64,000 nt of DNA from Stutzerimonas urumqiensis. Its GTDB lineage: Bacteria > Pseudomonadota > Gammaproteobacteria > Pseudomonadales > Pseudomonadaceae. The notes beneath the pieces are model-generated. The model had not been told where the DNA came from, searched no databases, and saw only the letters and a list, made by a program, of their open reading frames with translations. The translations under genes were made by a program, and so were the position numbers. The stretch spans positions 455,908 through 519,907 of the forward strand of contig NZ_RBZQ01000003.1 in NCBI RefSeq assembly GCF_003640395.1, read 5' to 3'. Shown here piece by piece: positions 18,407-28,330 of this stretch (positions within the stretch are counted from its first letter, which is position 1; each line of letters opens with the position of its first letter).

Positions 18407-19774
18407 TCAGAGCACCACCAGCCCCAGCACCCATACCGTCAGCATGCCCGCCAGGCCCTGCACCAACGTCGCGGCAGTCTGCGCGCGGTAGGCCGTGGAC
18501 ACCTTCATCCGGCTGAACTGGGTCACCACCCAGAAGAAGCTGTCGTTGGCGTGCGAGACGGTCATCGCACCGGCACCGATCGCCATTACTGTCAGCACCC
18601 GGCCCATCTCGCTGTCCAGCCCGAGGTTGGGCAGCAGCGGCGCAACCATCGCTGAAGTGGTCACCAGCGACACGGTCGACGAGCCCTGGGCACTCTTGAG
18701 CGCCGCCGCGACCAGGAACGGCATGAACAAGCCGATGCCGAGCGCCGACAGCGTCTGACCGAGATAGTCGGTCAGCGGCGCCGCCTTCAGCACCGCACCG
18801 AACGCACCGCCGGCACCGGTGATGAGCAGGATCGGCGCGGCCGAGACGATGCCGTCGACCACCTGATCATGAAACTGCTGGCGCTTGTTCTCGCCCTCCA
18901 GCAGCGTGCAGGCCAGCGCGAGGCCGACCAGCAGTGCGACCACCGGCTGCCCCAGGAAGCCCAGCACGTCGAGCACCAGCCCGTCGCCCAGCGGCCGTGT
19001 CGGGAAGGCCGCGACCGAGCCGAGGCAGATCAGCGCGATCGGCATGAAGATCGGCGCGAACGCCTGCCAGGCGCTCGGCAGCGTGCCGTAACGCTGCTTC
19101 AGCGCCTCGAAGCTTTCGCTCTGCGCCAACAGCTCGCTCGGCGCCTCCTCGAGCAGCAGCGCATCGTCCTGGCGCAGAAACCGGTTGGCCCAGAGCATGC
19201 CGGCCAGCGCCGTGACCAGCGCCACCACCAGGCCGACGCCGATGACCAGGCCCAGGTTGTCCTCGAGGCCGAGATTGCCCGCCGCCGCGATCGGGCCGGG
19301 CGTCGGCGGGACGAAGGTATGGGTCGCGTAGAGACCGGTGGCCAGCGCCACGCTCATCGCCACCACCGAGACCTTCATGCGGGCGGCCAGCGCATTCTTC
19401 AGCGAATTGAGGATGACGTAGCCCGAGTCGCAGAACACCGGGATCGATACCAGGTAGCCGATGATCGACACCGTTAGTGTCGGGAACCGCTCGCCCAGCA
19501 CGCGAATCACGGTCTCGGCCATCGTGATCGCCGCGCCGCTGCGTTCGAGGATCACCCCGATGATGGTGCCGAGCACGATGACGATGCCGATGTAGCCCAG
19601 GATGCCGCCGAAGCCAGCGGCCACCGTCTTGAGGATGTCCGCCGGCGGCAGGCCATAGGCGAACCCGCCGATCAGCGCGGCGAGCAGCAGTGCGAGAAAG
19701 GGATGCAGCTTCAGCCGCGTGGTCGCCAGCACGATGAACGCGACCAGCGCCAGCAGGATCAGTACCAGGCCCAT
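18407..19774 (-). CDS. GntP family permease (gluconate/organic acid:H+ symporter)
   Basis: A 455-aa membrane protein with about 12-14 hydrophobic segments and the GntP family signatures: TRLKLHPFLALLLAALIGGFAYG, GTIIGVILERSGAA, FCDSGYVILNSL, THTFVPPTPGPIAAA and the C-terminal GAGAMTVSHANDSFFWVVTQF. ATG 19774 is preceded by GAAGGAG. The family takes up gluconate, glycerate, D-serine or similar acids. No kinase or dehydrogenase gene is adjacent to decide the substrate, so no gene symbol is given. Ends 6 bp from a shared hairpin terminator. Confidence 0.88.
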   Translation of the reverse strand: MGLVLILLALVAFIVLATTRLKLHPFLALLLAALIGGFAYGLPPADILKTVAAGFGGILGYIGIVIVLGTIIGVILERSGAAITMAETVIRVLGERFPTLTVSIIGYLVSIPVFCDSGYVILNSLKNALAARMKVSVVAMSVALATGLYATHTFVPPTPGPIAAAGNLGLEDNLGLVIGVGLVVALVTALAGMLWANRFLRQDDALLLEEAPSELLAQSESFEALKQRYGTLPSAWQAFAPIFMPIALICLGSVAAFPTRPLGDGLVLDVLGFLGQPVVALLVGLALACTLLEGENKRQQFHDQVVDGIVSAAPILLITGAGGAFGAVLKAAPLTDYLGQTLSALGIGLFMPFLVAAALKSAQGSSTVSLVTTSAMVAPLLPNLGLDSEMGRVLTVMAIGAGAMTVSHANDSFFWVVTQFSRMKVSTAYRAQTAATLVQGLAGMLTVWVLGLVVL

Positions 19775-19915
19775 GTTCAGCTCCTTCGATAGGTGGGGCC
19801 GACCGGGCCCGTATTCGCCGGTCGGCTCAAGGCTCAGACAGGCCGCGCCAGGCGCTGTTCGCGCTGAACGTTGGCGGGCGGCCGCGCTCGAACCTACTCC
19901 ACGACAGGAGGCACC

Positions 19916-20047
19916 ATGAACGACTCGATCGACACCGACGAAGACCAGGACCCGCTCGACAGCCCCGACGATTTCGAGACCGACGGCAAGGATGGCCAGG
20001 AGCCCGACGCCCTGCCGGACGATGCCGGCGTGGACGGCAACGACTGA
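19916..20047 (+). CDS. Small acidic protein (43 aa), function unknown
   Basis: Short frame beginning MNDSIDTDEDQDPLDSPDDF, with about 40 percent Asp+Glu. ATG 19916 is preceded by a near-perfect Shine-Dalgarno sequence, AGGAGG, 4 nt upstream. Extreme acidity and lack of hydrophobic stretches suggest an intrinsically disordered, perhaps metal- or protein-binding peptide. It is divergent from gntP and 64 bp upstream of the metal-rich periplasmic gene of the cus cluster, so it could be transcribed with that cluster. Not similar to a family I know. Confidence 0.55.
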   Translation: MNDSIDTDEDQDPLDSPDDFETDGKDGQEPDALPDDAGVDGND

Positions 20048-20111
20048 CCCCACGTCACCTGCGACGCCCGGTGCATTGCCGCCGCTTGCGCGGCATGCCT
20101 AGAATCGCGCC

Positions 20112-20480
20112 ATGTCTCGCCTGCTGCGGCTCTGCCTGCTCCTGATCGTCAGCCTTGCGCTTCCCGTCAACGGGATGGCGAGCGTGACCCTGGGCGCGAT
20201 GCCTTGCCCGATGGAACAGCCGGCCGATCCGCTGCAATCGGCACACGCCGGTCACGGCGAGATGCACGAGCCCGCCGCGGTCTCCCCTTCGCCGGCGGAC
20301 CACATGAGCGACGACGGCACCTGCGACATGAGCCAGACCTGCAAGTCGTGCAACCTGTTGCAACTCGACCTGGCAAGCACCCGCACCTTCCTTGGGGCCT
20401 CCCCCACGCTGCATTGGGCCGACGGCGACTTCGTTCCGTCGCAAGTGCCCGACCCACGCTGGCGCCCACCCCGCGCCTGA
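20112..20480 (+). CDS. Small exported Met/His/Cys-containing protein at head of metal-efflux operon
   Basis: 122-aa protein with a signal peptide (MSRLLRLCLLLIVSLALPVNGMA) and a His/Met/Cys-containing mature part: MPCPMEQPAD, HAGHGEMHE, HMSDDGTCDMSQTCKSCNLLQLDLA. The ligand clusters suggest periplasmic Cu(I)/Ag(I) or other soft-metal binding. The position directly upstream of an RND copper-type efflux operon supports that, by inference. The C-terminal half has no recognised domain. Similar short proteins precede cus/czc operons in related bacteria, usually annotated hypothetical. Confidence 0.7.
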   Translation: MSRLLRLCLLLIVSLALPVNGMASVTLGAMPCPMEQPADPLQSAHAGHGEMHEPAAVSPSPADHMSDDGTCDMSQTCKSCNLLQLDLASTRTFLGASPTLHWADGDFVPSQVPDPRWRPPRA

Positions 20481-20573
20481 TCGCCTGCTCAGTCCCTGAA
20501 CGCCACGCCCGGTCTGGCCGGTGCTGGCTGTTGCGCATGCTTGCGTGCGCCCGTGACACAGGACATCAGACCT

Positions 20574-21812
20574 ATGCGTCCCCTATTCCGCACGGCCGGC
20601 CTCCTGCTGGCCTGCATCGGCGCCTGGCCAAGCCTGGCCGGCGCGCTGACGCTCGACCAGGCGCTGCGCCTGGCCGAACGACAGGCACCTTCGCTCGCCG
20701 CACAGGCCGCCAACCTGTCCGCCGCACGCAGCGCGGCGATCCCGGCCGGCAAGCTACCCGACCCGCAACTGCGCCTCGGCATACAGAACCTGCCGATCGA
20801 AGGCGACGCCCGCTACCGTCTCGAAGAAGACGGCATGACCATGCAGATGATCGGCTTCATGCAGGCGGTGCCCAACCGCGCCAAGCGTGAAGCGCGCATC
20901 GACGCGGCCGAGGCCGGCATCGCCGTCGCCGAACGGCAGCGCGATGTCGAGCGACTGCGCGTGCGCCGCGAAACCGCCCAGGCCTGGACGGCGCTGCTGG
21001 CCGTCGAACGCAAGCTCGCGCTGTTCGACGGGCTGTACCGCGAGAACCGCTTGCTCGCCGAAGCGGTGCGGGCACGCCTGGCCGGTGGCCAGGGCCGGGT
21101 CGCCGAGGCCGTCCTGCCCAAGCAGGAAGCCGCGCTGCTCGCCGAACGGGAAGACACCCTGATCCAGACCCGCGACGCCGCGCGTGCCGCACTACGCCGC
21201 TGGATCGGCGACACCGCCGACCAGCCGCCCACCGGCGACTGGCCCCGCTGGCCGACCGAACCGACCCGTTATCGCCATCACCTGAGCGCGCATCCGGAGC
21301 TGGTGCTGTTCGACCCGCGCACCGAACTGGCCGAAGCCCAGGTGCGCGAGGCACTCGCCGACAAGCGTCCCGACTGGGCCTGGGGCGTCGACTACCAGCG
21401 CCGCGGTCGCGAATACGGCGACATGCTGAGCCTGAGCGTCAGCATGGACTTGCCGCTGTTCAGCGCGACCCGGCAGGACCCGAAGATCGCCGCCCGGCGC
21501 GCACGGGTCGAGCAGCTGGACGCCGAGCACGAAGCCGCCCGGCGCGAGCTTCGCGAAGCGCTGGAAACCCAGCTCGCCGAGCACCGCCGCGCCGCTCGGG
21601 CGGTCGACCGGCTGGAGCAGGTGCTGTTGCCGCTGGCCGAGGAAAAGGTCGCGCTGGCGATGGATGACTACCGCGCCGGCCGCGGCGACCTGACCGCCGT
21701 GATCGATGCCCGGCGCGAACGCGTCGAAACCCGCCTGCGCGCCATCGACCTGGCCGCCGAACGCGCCGCCCTTGGCGCGCGCCTGTACTACGCCTTCGGA
21801 GAAACCCCATGA
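20574..21812 (+). CDS. TolC-like outer-membrane component of heavy-metal RND efflux (CusC/CzcC type)
   Basis: 412-aa outer-membrane efflux protein: signal peptide, then LTLDQALRLAERQAPSL, the usual TolC-family opening, and long amphipathic helices typical of the periplasmic barrel. MQMIGFMQAVPNRAKREARIDAAEAG and the C-terminal DDYRAGRGDLTAVIDARRERVE are recognisable TolC/OEP repeat features. ATG 20574 starts the signal peptide (RPLFRTAGLLLACIGAWPSLAGA). It overlaps the adaptor gene (ATGA). In the complex it would form the exit duct for metal captured by the adaptor and pump encoded downstream. Confidence 0.88.
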   Translation: MRPLFRTAGLLLACIGAWPSLAGALTLDQALRLAERQAPSLAAQAANLSAARSAAIPAGKLPDPQLRLGIQNLPIEGDARYRLEEDGMTMQMIGFMQAVPNRAKREARIDAAEAGIAVAERQRDVERLRVRRETAQAWTALLAVERKLALFDGLYRENRLLAEAVRARLAGGQGRVAEAVLPKQEAALLAEREDTLIQTRDAARAALRRWIGDTADQPPTGDWPRWPTEPTRYRHHLSAHPELVLFDPRTELAEAQVREALADKRPDWAWGVDYQRRGREYGDMLSLSVSMDLPLFSATRQDPKIAARRARVEQLDAEHEAARRELREALETQLAEHRRAARAVDRLEQVLLPLAEEKVALAMDDYRAGRGDLTAVIDARRERVETRLRAIDLAAERAALGARLYYAFGETP

Positions 21813-23284
21813 ACACCCTGACCCAACGCGGCCTGCAGGCCGTACTGGCACTGGCGCTGTCTGTGTCCACAGGGCTGGTCGTTGCCGAGCAGACCGAGCG
21901 CGAGGTGCTCTACTGGTACGACCCGATGTACCCGCAACAGCGGTTCGACGCGCCGGGCAAGTCGCCCTTCATGGACATGGACCTGGTGCCCCGCTACGCC
22001 GAACCCGGCGGCGACGCGAGCGGCCTGCGCATCGACCCGCGGGTGACGCAGAACCTGGGGGTGCGGCTGGCCGAGGTGCGTCGCGCACCGTTCGATCAGC
22101 CGCTGGTGGCGACCGGCAACCTGGCCTTCGATGCTCGCAGCGTCGCGGTGGTGCAGGCGCGCAGCGGCGGCTTCGTCGAGCGCGTCCATCCGCTCGCACC
22201 CGGCGATGTGATCGCCGCGGGCGCGCCATTGGCCGAACTGCTGATACCCGAGTGGGCGGCCGCGCAGGAAGAATTCCTCGGTCTGCGTCGGCTCGGCGAA
22301 CCGGAGCTGCTGGCCGCCGCCCGCCAGCGGCTGCGCCTGGCGGGCATGCCCGCCGACCTGATCGCCCGGCTCGAACGCACCGGCCAGGTCCAGTCGACCT
22401 GGACCGTCACCAGCCCCCGCGCCGGCGTCATCGAAACGCTCGAGGTTCGCCAGGGCATGACGCTCGCGCCCGGCCAGACCCTGGCGCGCATCAACGGCCT
22501 CGACCCGGTGTGGCTGGAGGTGGCGGTGCCCGAGGCGCAGGCCGGTCGGCTCGCCGCGGGTCAGGCGGTGGAGGCGCGACTGGCGGCCCTGCCCGGCCAA
22601 GTCCTGCGCGGCGAAGTGGATGCCATCCTGCCTCAGGCCGATGCGGCGACGCGCACGGTGACCGTTCGCGTCGTGCTGCCGAACCCTGACGGACGCCTGC
22701 GTCCCGGCATGAGCGCCGAAGCCGAACTGGCGACCGCAACGGGCGAGCCGACGCTGGCGATCCCGACCGAGGCGGTGATCCGTACCGGTCGGCGAGCGCT
22801 GGTGATGCGCGCCGACGGGGAAGGCCGCTTCCAGCCGGTGGAAATCCGCACCGGGCGCGAATCGGCCGAGCTCACCGAAGTGCTCGAGGGCCTCTCGGAA
22901 GGCCAGCAGGTGGTTGCATCGGGACAGTTCCTGCTCGACTCGGAGGCGAGCCTGCGCGGGCTCGCCGTCCAGGCACTCGGCAGCACGCCCGCGGCGCCGC
23001 CACCGGCGCTGCACGAGGCCGAGGGGACGCTGGTCGCGCTCGACGGCGACATGGTCGGCTTGTCCCACGGACCCTTCGAGACGCTCGGCATGCCCGGCAT
23101 GACCATGCCCTTCCCGGTCGCCGATCCGGCCCTGCTGAAGGGCCTGAAGGTGGGTGACCGGGTCCGCGTCGGCGTGCGGCAGACCGACGACGGCCTGCTG
23201 ATCGAGCGCATCGAGAAGCTCGCCGGACACGCCGAACAGACCCCCGCCGCGCCAGAGGCCGCACCGCACGAGGGACATCACTGA
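21809..23284 (+). CDS. cusB: RND efflux periplasmic adaptor with N-terminal metal-binding motif and fused CusF domain (CusB type)
   Basis: 491-aa membrane-fusion protein. After a signal peptide comes a heavy-metal-binding motif ([20 protein letters not shown], then MDMDLVPRY), followed by the barrel-sandwich/lipoyl and alpha-hairpin parts and a beta-barrel ([32 protein letters not shown]). After a linker, the last 75 residues form a CusF-like copper-binding OB fold ([18 protein letters not shown]). In that copy the Trp of classical CusF is replaced by Met while both Met ligands remain. Overlaps neighbours on both sides (ATGA, TGATG), so it is translationally coupled in the operon. Confidence 0.92.
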   Translation: MNTLTQRGLQAVLALALSVSTGLVVAEQTEREVLYWYDPMYPQQRFDAPGKSPFMDMDLVPRYAEPGGDASGLRIDPRVTQNLGVRLAEVRRAPFDQPLVATGNLAFDARSVAVVQARSGGFVERVHPLAPGDVIAAGAPLAELLIPEWAAAQEEFLGLRRLGEPELLAAARQRLRLAGMPADLIARLERTGQVQSTWTVTSPRAGVIETLEVRQGMTLAPGQTLARINGLDPVWLEVAVPEAQAGRLAAGQAVEARLAALPGQVLRGEVDAILPQADAATRTVTVRVVLPNPDGRLRPGMSAEAELATATGEPTLAIPTEAVIRTGRRALVMRADGEGRFQPVEIRTGRESAELTEVLEGLSEGQQVVASGQFLLDSEASLRGLAVQALGSTPAAPPPALHEAEGTLVALDGDMVGLSHGPFETLGMPGMTMPFPVADPALLKGLKVGDRVRVGVRQTDDGLLIERIEKLAGHAEQTPAAPEAAPHEGHH

Positions 23285-26200
23285 TGATCGCCTCCCTCAT
23301 CCGCTGGTCGGTCGCCAACCGCCCGCTGGTGCTGCTGGCGACCCTGTTCGCCGTGGCCGCCGGGCTCTGGTCGCTCCGGCACACGCCCATCGACGCCCTG
23401 CCGGACCTGTCCGACGTGCAGGTGATCGTCCGCACCTCCTACCCCGGCCAGGCGCCGCAGCTGGTCGAACAGCAGGTCACCTACCCGCTGGCGACCACCC
23501 TGCTCTCGGTGCCCGGCGCGAAAACCGTGCGCGGCTATTCGTTCTTCGGCGACAGCTATATCTATGTGCTGTTCGAGGACGGGACGGACCTCTACTGGGC
23601 CCGCGCCCGCGTGCTGGAGTACCTGAACCAGGCGCAGGCTCGCCTGCCGGCTGGCGTCACGCCGGCGCTCGGGCCGGACGCCACCGGGGTTGGCTGGATC
23701 TACCAGTACGCGCTGGTGGATCGCAGCGGCACGCACGATCTGTCGCAGCTGCGGTCGTTGCAGGACTGGTTCCTGCGCTATGAGCTCAAGACCCTGCCGA
23801 ACGTGGCGGAAGTCGCGGCGATCGGCGGCATGGTCAAGCAGTACCAGATCCTGCTCGACCCGGTGAAGCTGGCCGCTCGCGGGCTGACGCAGGGCGACGT
23901 CGCCGCCGCGGTGCAGGCCGCCAACCAGGAAGCCGGTGGCAGCGTGCTGGAATTGGGCGGCGCGGAGTTCATGGTGCGCGCGTCGGGCTATCTCCAGTCG
24001 CTTGCCGACTTCCGGCAGATCCCGCTGAAGCTCGACGCCCGCGGCGTACCCATCACGCTCGGCGAGGTGGCGCACGTCCAGCTCGGCCCGGAGATGCGGC
24101 GCGGCATCGCCGAACTCGATGGCGAAGGCGAGGTGGTCGGCGGCGTGGTGCTGCTGCGCGGCGGCAAGAACGCCCGCGCGACGCTCGCCGCGGTGCAGCG
24201 CAAGCTGGACGACCTGCGCAGCGCCTTGCCGGCCGGGGTCGAGATCGTCACCACCTACGACCGCAGCCAGCTCATCGATCGCGCCGTGACGAACCTCGGC
24301 CACAAGCTGATCGAGGAATTCATCGTCGTGGCGCTGGTCTGCGGCCTGTTCCTCTGGCACCTGCGCTCCTCGCTGGTCGCGGTCATCTCGCTGCCGATCG
24401 GGGTGCTGATCGCCTTCATCGTCATGCGCTGGCAAGGCGTCAACGCCAACATCATGTCGCTGGGCGGCATCGCCATCGCCATCGGCGCGATGGTCGACGC
24501 GGCGGTGGTGATGATCGAAAACGCCCACAAGCACCTCGAGCGCTGGCGGCACGAGCACGCCGGCCAAGCGCCGACGGGCGATGCCCACTGGCGCGTCATC
24601 ACCGAGGCGGCCATCGAGGTCGGTCCGGCGCTGTTCTTCAGCCTGCTGATTATCACGCTGTCGTTCGTCCCGGTGTTCACGCTCGAGGCGCAGGAAGGGC
24701 GGCTGTTCGGCCCGCTGGCGTTCACCAAGACCTATGCGATGGCGGCCGCGGCCGGGCTGTCGGTGACGCTGGTGCCGGTGCTGATGGGCTACTGGATACG
24801 CGGCCGCATCCCGGATGAGGCGCGCAACCCGCTCAATCGGGGGCTGATCCGCCTTTACCGCCCGGCGCTGGATGCGGTTTTGCGACGGCCCAGGCTCACG
24901 CTGGTGGTCGCGCTGGCGATCTTCCTGACCGGCTGGTATCCCGCCAGCCGGCTGGGGGGCGAGTTCCTGCCACCGATGGACGAAGGCGACCTGCTCTACA
25001 TGCCCACCGCGCTGCCGGGCCTGTCCGCGCAGGAGGCCGCGCGGCTCCTGCAGCGGACCGATCGCATGATTCGCTCGGTCCCGGAGGTGGCCCAGGTGTT
25101 CGGCAAGGCGGGGCGCGCCGACAGCGCCACCGACCCCGCACCGCTCGAGATGTTCGAGACCACGATCCGCTTCAAGCCGCGCGACCAGTGGCGCCCGGGC
25201 ATGACGCCCGAGCGCCTGGTCGAGGAACTCGACCGCGCCGTGCAGGTGCCGGGGCTGGCGAACCTGTGGGTGCCGCCGATCCGCAACCGCATCGACATGC
25301 TCGCCACCGGCATCAAGAGTCCGATCGGGGTGAAGGTCGCCGGCAACGAGCTGGCGCAGATCGACCGCGTCACCCAAGCCATCGAGCGCGTCGCGGCAAC
25401 CGTGCCCGGCGTCAGCTCGGCCCTGGCCGAACGGCTCACCGGCGGCCGCTACATCGACGTCGACATCGACCGCGCCGCCGCGGCGCGCTACGGCCTGAAC
25501 ATCGCCGACGTACAGGCGATCGTCAGCGGCGCCATTGGCGGCGCGACCATCGGCGAGACGGTCGAGGGCCTGGCGCGCTACCCGATCAACCTGCGCTATG
25601 GCCGCGAGTGGCGCGACTCGCTGAGCGACCTGAACGACCTGCCGATCTACACGCCGCAGGGCAGCCAGATCACCCTCGGCACGGTCGCGGCGATACGGGT
25701 GAGCGACGGGCCGCCCATGCTCAAGACCGAAAATGCGCGGCTCTCGGGCTGGGTCTATGTCGATGTCCGCGGCCGCGACCTGGCATCGGTCGTCAGCGAC
25801 CTGCGTGCGGCGATCGATCGCGAGGTCCAGCTCGAGCCCGGCATGAGCCTGAGCTTTTCGGGGCAGTTCGAGTTCCTCGAGCGCGCCAACCAGCGGCTGA
25901 TGCTGGTGGTGCCGGCGACGCTCGCGATCATCCTGGTGCTGCTCTACCTGACGTTCGGCCGCATGGACGAAGCGCTGCTGATCCTGGCGACGCTGCCGTT
26001 CGCGCTGACCGGCGGGGTCTGGTTCCTGTATTTGCTGGGCTATCACCTGTCGGTGGCGACCGGGGTGGGCTTCATCGCGCTGGCCGGTGTCGCGGCCGAG
26101 TTCGGCGTGATCATGCTGCTGTACCTGAAGAACGCCTGGCTCGACCGGCAGCGAGCGGGCGCCGCGCCCGACGAGACCGACCTGATCGAAGCGATCCGCC

Positions 26201-26457
26201 TCGGTGCGGTCCAGCGCGTGCGGCCCAAGGCGATGACGGTGGCGGTGATCATCGCCGGCCTGCTGCCGATTCTTCTCGGCGGCGGCACCGGCAGCGAAAT
26301 CATGAGCCGCATCGCCGCGCCGATGGTGGGCGGCATGGTCACGGCGCCGCTGTTGTCGCTGTTCGTCATCCCGGCCGCCTATCGGCTGATGCGTCGCCGC
26401 GCACTCGCGCGTCCCGCCTCCTTGCACCATCGACCAACCTCGGGAGCAACCCCATGA
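23284..26457 (+). CDS. cusA: Heavy-metal RND efflux pump, CusA/CzcA type
   Basis: 1057-aa inner-membrane proton-driven pump, the engine of the CusCBA-like complex. Twelve transmembrane helices with two large periplasmic loops. Signatures: [39 protein letters not shown], the HME-family transmembrane motif [19 protein letters not shown] and the C-terminal [18 protein letters not shown]. Periplasmic Met residues such as [16 protein letters not shown] are consistent with Cu(I)/Ag(I) shuttling. Length normal and uninterrupted. TGATG overlap with the adaptor and ATGA overlap with the following CusF-like gene. Confidence 0.95.
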   Translation: MIASLIRWSVANRPLVLLATLFAVAAGLWSLRHTPIDALPDLSDVQVIVRTSYPGQAPQLVEQQVTYPLATTLLSVPGAKTVRGYSFFGDSYIYVLFEDGTDLYWARARVLEYLNQAQARLPAGVTPALGPDATGVGWIYQYALVDRSGTHDLSQLRSLQDWFLRYELKTLPNVAEVAAIGGMVKQYQILLDPVKLAARGLTQGDVAAAVQAANQEAGGSVLELGGAEFMVRASGYLQSLADFRQIPLKLDARGVPITLGEVAHVQLGPEMRRGIAELDGEGEVVGGVVLLRGGKNARATLAAVQRKLDDLRSALPAGVEIVTTYDRSQLIDRAVTNLGHKLIEEFIVVALVCGLFLWHLRSSLVAVISLPIGVLIAFIVMRWQGVNANIMSLGGIAIAIGAMVDAAVVMIENAHKHLERWRHEHAGQAPTGDAHWRVITEAAIEVGPALFFSLLIITLSFVPVFTLEAQEGRLFGPLAFTKTYAMAAAAGLSVTLVPVLMGYWIRGRIPDEARNPLNRGLIRLYRPALDAVLRRPRLTLVVALAIFLTGWYPASRLGGEFLPPMDEGDLLYMPTALPGLSAQEAARLLQRTDRMIRSVPEVAQVFGKAGRADSATDPAPLEMFETTIRFKPRDQWRPGMTPERLVEELDRAVQVPGLANLWVPPIRNRIDMLATGIKSPIGVKVAGNELAQIDRVTQAIERVAATVPGVSSALAERLTGGRYIDVDIDRAAAARYGLNIADVQAIVSGAIGGATIGETVEGLARYPINLRYGREWRDSLSDLNDLPIYTPQGSQITLGTVAAIRVSDGPPMLKTENARLSGWVYVDVRGRDLASVVSDLRAAIDREVQLEPGMSLSFSGQFEFLERANQRLMLVVPATLAIILVLLYLTFGRMDEALLILATLPFALTGGVWFLYLLGYHLSVATGVGFIALAGVAAEFGVIMLLYLKNAWLDRQRAGAAPDETDLIEAIRLGAVQRVRPKAMTVAVIIAGLLPILLGGGTGSEIMSRIAAPMVGGMVTAPLLSLFVIPAAYRLMRRRALARPASLHHRPTSGATP

Positions 26458-26771
26458 AGTCAATCGCCTGCACCCTGCTCATTCTCGCCTGCGCCCCGGT
26501 CATGGCGGCCCAGCCGATGGCCGACCATTCGACGGAGGCGGTCAACGCCACGGCCACCGCACAGGCCACCGGCACCGTGCGCAAGATCGATCACGACAGG
26601 GGCACCCTCGTGCTCGCGCACGACCCGGTACCGTCACTCGGCTGGCCGGCGATGGTCATGCCGTTCAAGGCCAGCGCCGAGCAGCGCGCGGCGGTCGCCG
26701 TGGGCGATGCCGTGGCGTTCGAGTTCGACCCGGAGGGCATGGCGACGCTGCTCCATATCGAGAAACGCTGA
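26454..26771 (+). CDS. cusF: CusF-like periplasmic copper/silver-binding chaperone
   Basis: 105-aa secreted protein with signal peptide [18 protein letters not shown] and a CusF OB fold: [34 protein letters not shown] holds the classical His, Trp, Met, Met ligand set used for Cu(I)/Ag(I). It would hand metal to the adaptor/pump. Its start overlaps the cusA stop. The operon thus encodes two CusF domains, this free one with Trp and the one fused to the adaptor without it. Confidence 0.9.
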   Translation: MKSIACTLLILACAPVMAAQPMADHSTEAVNATATAQATGTVRKIDHDRGTLVLAHDPVPSLGWPAMVMPFKASAEQRAAVAVGDAVAFEFDPEGMATLLHIEKR

Positions 26772-26871
26772 GCGGCACGCCGATCGCCGCGAGCCGCTTG
26801 CGCCGCGGCGGCCGCCCGCGTCGCTCCTCAACGACCGGCCTGACTGGCGGGGCCGGGCTGCCTCGGCGTGG

Positions 26872-27159
26872 TCAGCGGCCGTCCGGGTTGCGCAACGTTC
26901 CGCTCGGATCGCCGAACTCGATCACCACGCCCGGCGGCGGCTGGTTGTCAGGCAGGGGCGGCTCGTCCGGGCCGGGTGGCGGGGCGTCGGCCGGGTCGGG
27001 CTCGCCGCGGTACAGGTCGAGGCGGGTGTCCTTCGAGGCAAGATGACAGGGCACGCTGGAGTAGAACGGCTCGCCATCGACGTCGATGCAACTGAACACC
27101 GACTGCGCGGGCGCGATCATCGGCAGGCTGGCGAGCGACAAAAGAAGAAGCAGACGCAT
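26872..27159 (-). CDS. Small exported protein, possibly DUF4124-like
   Basis: 95-aa protein with a signal peptide (MRLLLLLSLASLPMIAPAQS) followed by VFSCIDVDGEPFYSSVPCH, a pattern recalling DUF4124 (a Trp/Tyr-Asp-x-x-Gly-x-x-x-Tyr-Ser motif) with two Cys that could form a disulfide. The second half is Pro/Asp-rich (DAPPPGPDEPPLPDNQPPPG) and probably disordered. GGGAG lies upstream of the ATG at 27159. It runs convergently to the cus operon. Function unknown. Confidence 0.65.
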   Translation of the reverse strand: MRLLLLLSLASLPMIAPAQSVFSCIDVDGEPFYSSVPCHLASKDTRLDLYRGEPDPADAPPPGPDEPPLPDNQPPPGVVIEFGDPSGTLRNPDGR

Positions 27160-27519
27160 GGGGTCTCCCGGCTATGGCATGGCCATGTGACTCGATGCGT
27201 GGCATGTCCGTGCCCGCCAGCCGACGAGTGCGTCGAAAAGAGGCCGGACCTGGCGCCCCGTTCTTGGCCGCTTAGCACCCTGATGCACTCCGTTGCACCC
27301 GCGATGCGACCGCAAAGTGCCATGTTTGGAACTTGGCGCATTTTCGTCGCCATGCTAGGTTTGCGCCTCGCCAGGACGGCGGGCCATTCGCTTGGAATGT
27401 TCGCGACACGCACGCCGCGCAAGCACCGCATCTCGGGGCGACCGCCGACCCGCTGGCAGGGCGGCGCGTGCTGAGGAAGCACTGCTAATCTATTCGTTGT
27501 CCCGAGAAGAGGTACCCAC
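27160..27519. other. Intergenic region upstream of the amino-acid ABC operon
   Basis: 360 bp separate the divergent small exported gene and the ABC ATPase gene. I see no convincing gene. It must contain the promoters of both neighbours, but no consensus pair stands out. Confidence 0.5.
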
Positions 27520-28293
27520 ATGGCAGAGGCCATGCCCGCGCTGGAAATCCGCAACCTGCACAAGCGCTACGGCGAGCTCGAGGTGCTCAAGGGCATCTCG
27601 CTGAGCGCCCACGACGGCGACGTCATCTCCATCCTCGGCTCGTCCGGCTCCGGCAAATCGACCTTCCTGCGCTGTATCAACCTGCTCGAAAACCCCAACG
27701 AGGGCGAGATCATGGTGGCCGGCGAGCAGCTCAAGCTCAAGCAGGCCAAGTCGGGCGAGCTGGTCGCGGCCGACGCCAAGCAGATCAACCGCGTACGCAG
27801 CGAGATCGGCTTTGTCTTCCAGAATTTCAATCTCTGGCCGCATATGACGGTGCTCGACAACATCATCGAGGCGCCACGTCGCGTGCGCGGCCAGAGCAAG
27901 GCCGAAGCCACCGAGATGGCCGAGGCACTGCTGGCCAAGGTCGGTATCGCCGACAAGCGCCACGCCTACCCGGCGCAGCTCTCCGGCGGCCAGCAGCAGC
28001 GCGCCGCGATCGCCCGGACCCTGGCCATGCAGCCCAAGGTCATCCTGTTCGACGAGCCCACCTCGGCGCTGGACCCGGAAATGGTCCAGGAAGTGCTAGC
28101 CGTCATTCGCTCGCTCGCTGACGAGGGGCGGACTATGCTGCTGGTCACGCATGAGATGAACTTCGCCAAGCAGGTTTCGAGCGAAGTGGTCTTCCTGCAT
28201 CAGGGGCAAGTCGAGGAACAGGGCACCCCGGAAGAGGTGTTCGACAACCCCCAATCGGCCCGCTGTAAACAATTCATGTCCAGCCATCGCTAA
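27520..28293 (+). CDS. Basic amino-acid ABC transporter ATP-binding protein (AotP/HisP type)
   Basis: 257-aa ATPase of the polar amino-acid ABC subfamily. Walker [15 protein letters not shown]-loop [18 protein letters not shown], signature [17 protein letters not shown], Walker [17 protein letters not shown]-loop [13 protein letters not shown] 27520 follows GAAGAGG. First gene of a four-gene operon (ATPase, binding protein, two permeases) in the order known from the Pseudomonas Lys/Arg/Orn systems. Substrate class inferred from the binding protein. Confidence 0.93.
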   Translation: MAEAMPALEIRNLHKRYGELEVLKGISLSAHDGDVISILGSSGSGKSTFLRCINLLENPNEGEIMVAGEQLKLKQAKSGELVAADAKQINRVRSEIGFVFQNFNLWPHMTVLDNIIEAPRRVRGQSKAEATEMAEALLAKVGIADKRHAYPAQLSGGQQQRAAIARTLAMQPKVILFDEPTSALDPEMVQEVLAVIRSLADEGRTMLLVTHEMNFAKQVSSEVVFLHQGQVEEQGTPEEVFDNPQSARCKQFMSSHR

Positions 28294-28330
28294 TAAATAG
28301 CCAATAAATAAATAAATGGAGCCAACCCTC

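Noticed and set aside
23278..26463. 1061-codon open frame on the minus strand opposite the RND pump gene
   Set aside because: Shadow of cusA caused by high GC at third positions: low-complexity His/Arg/Gln-rich product, no ribosome site, exact overlap with a strongly supported gene.
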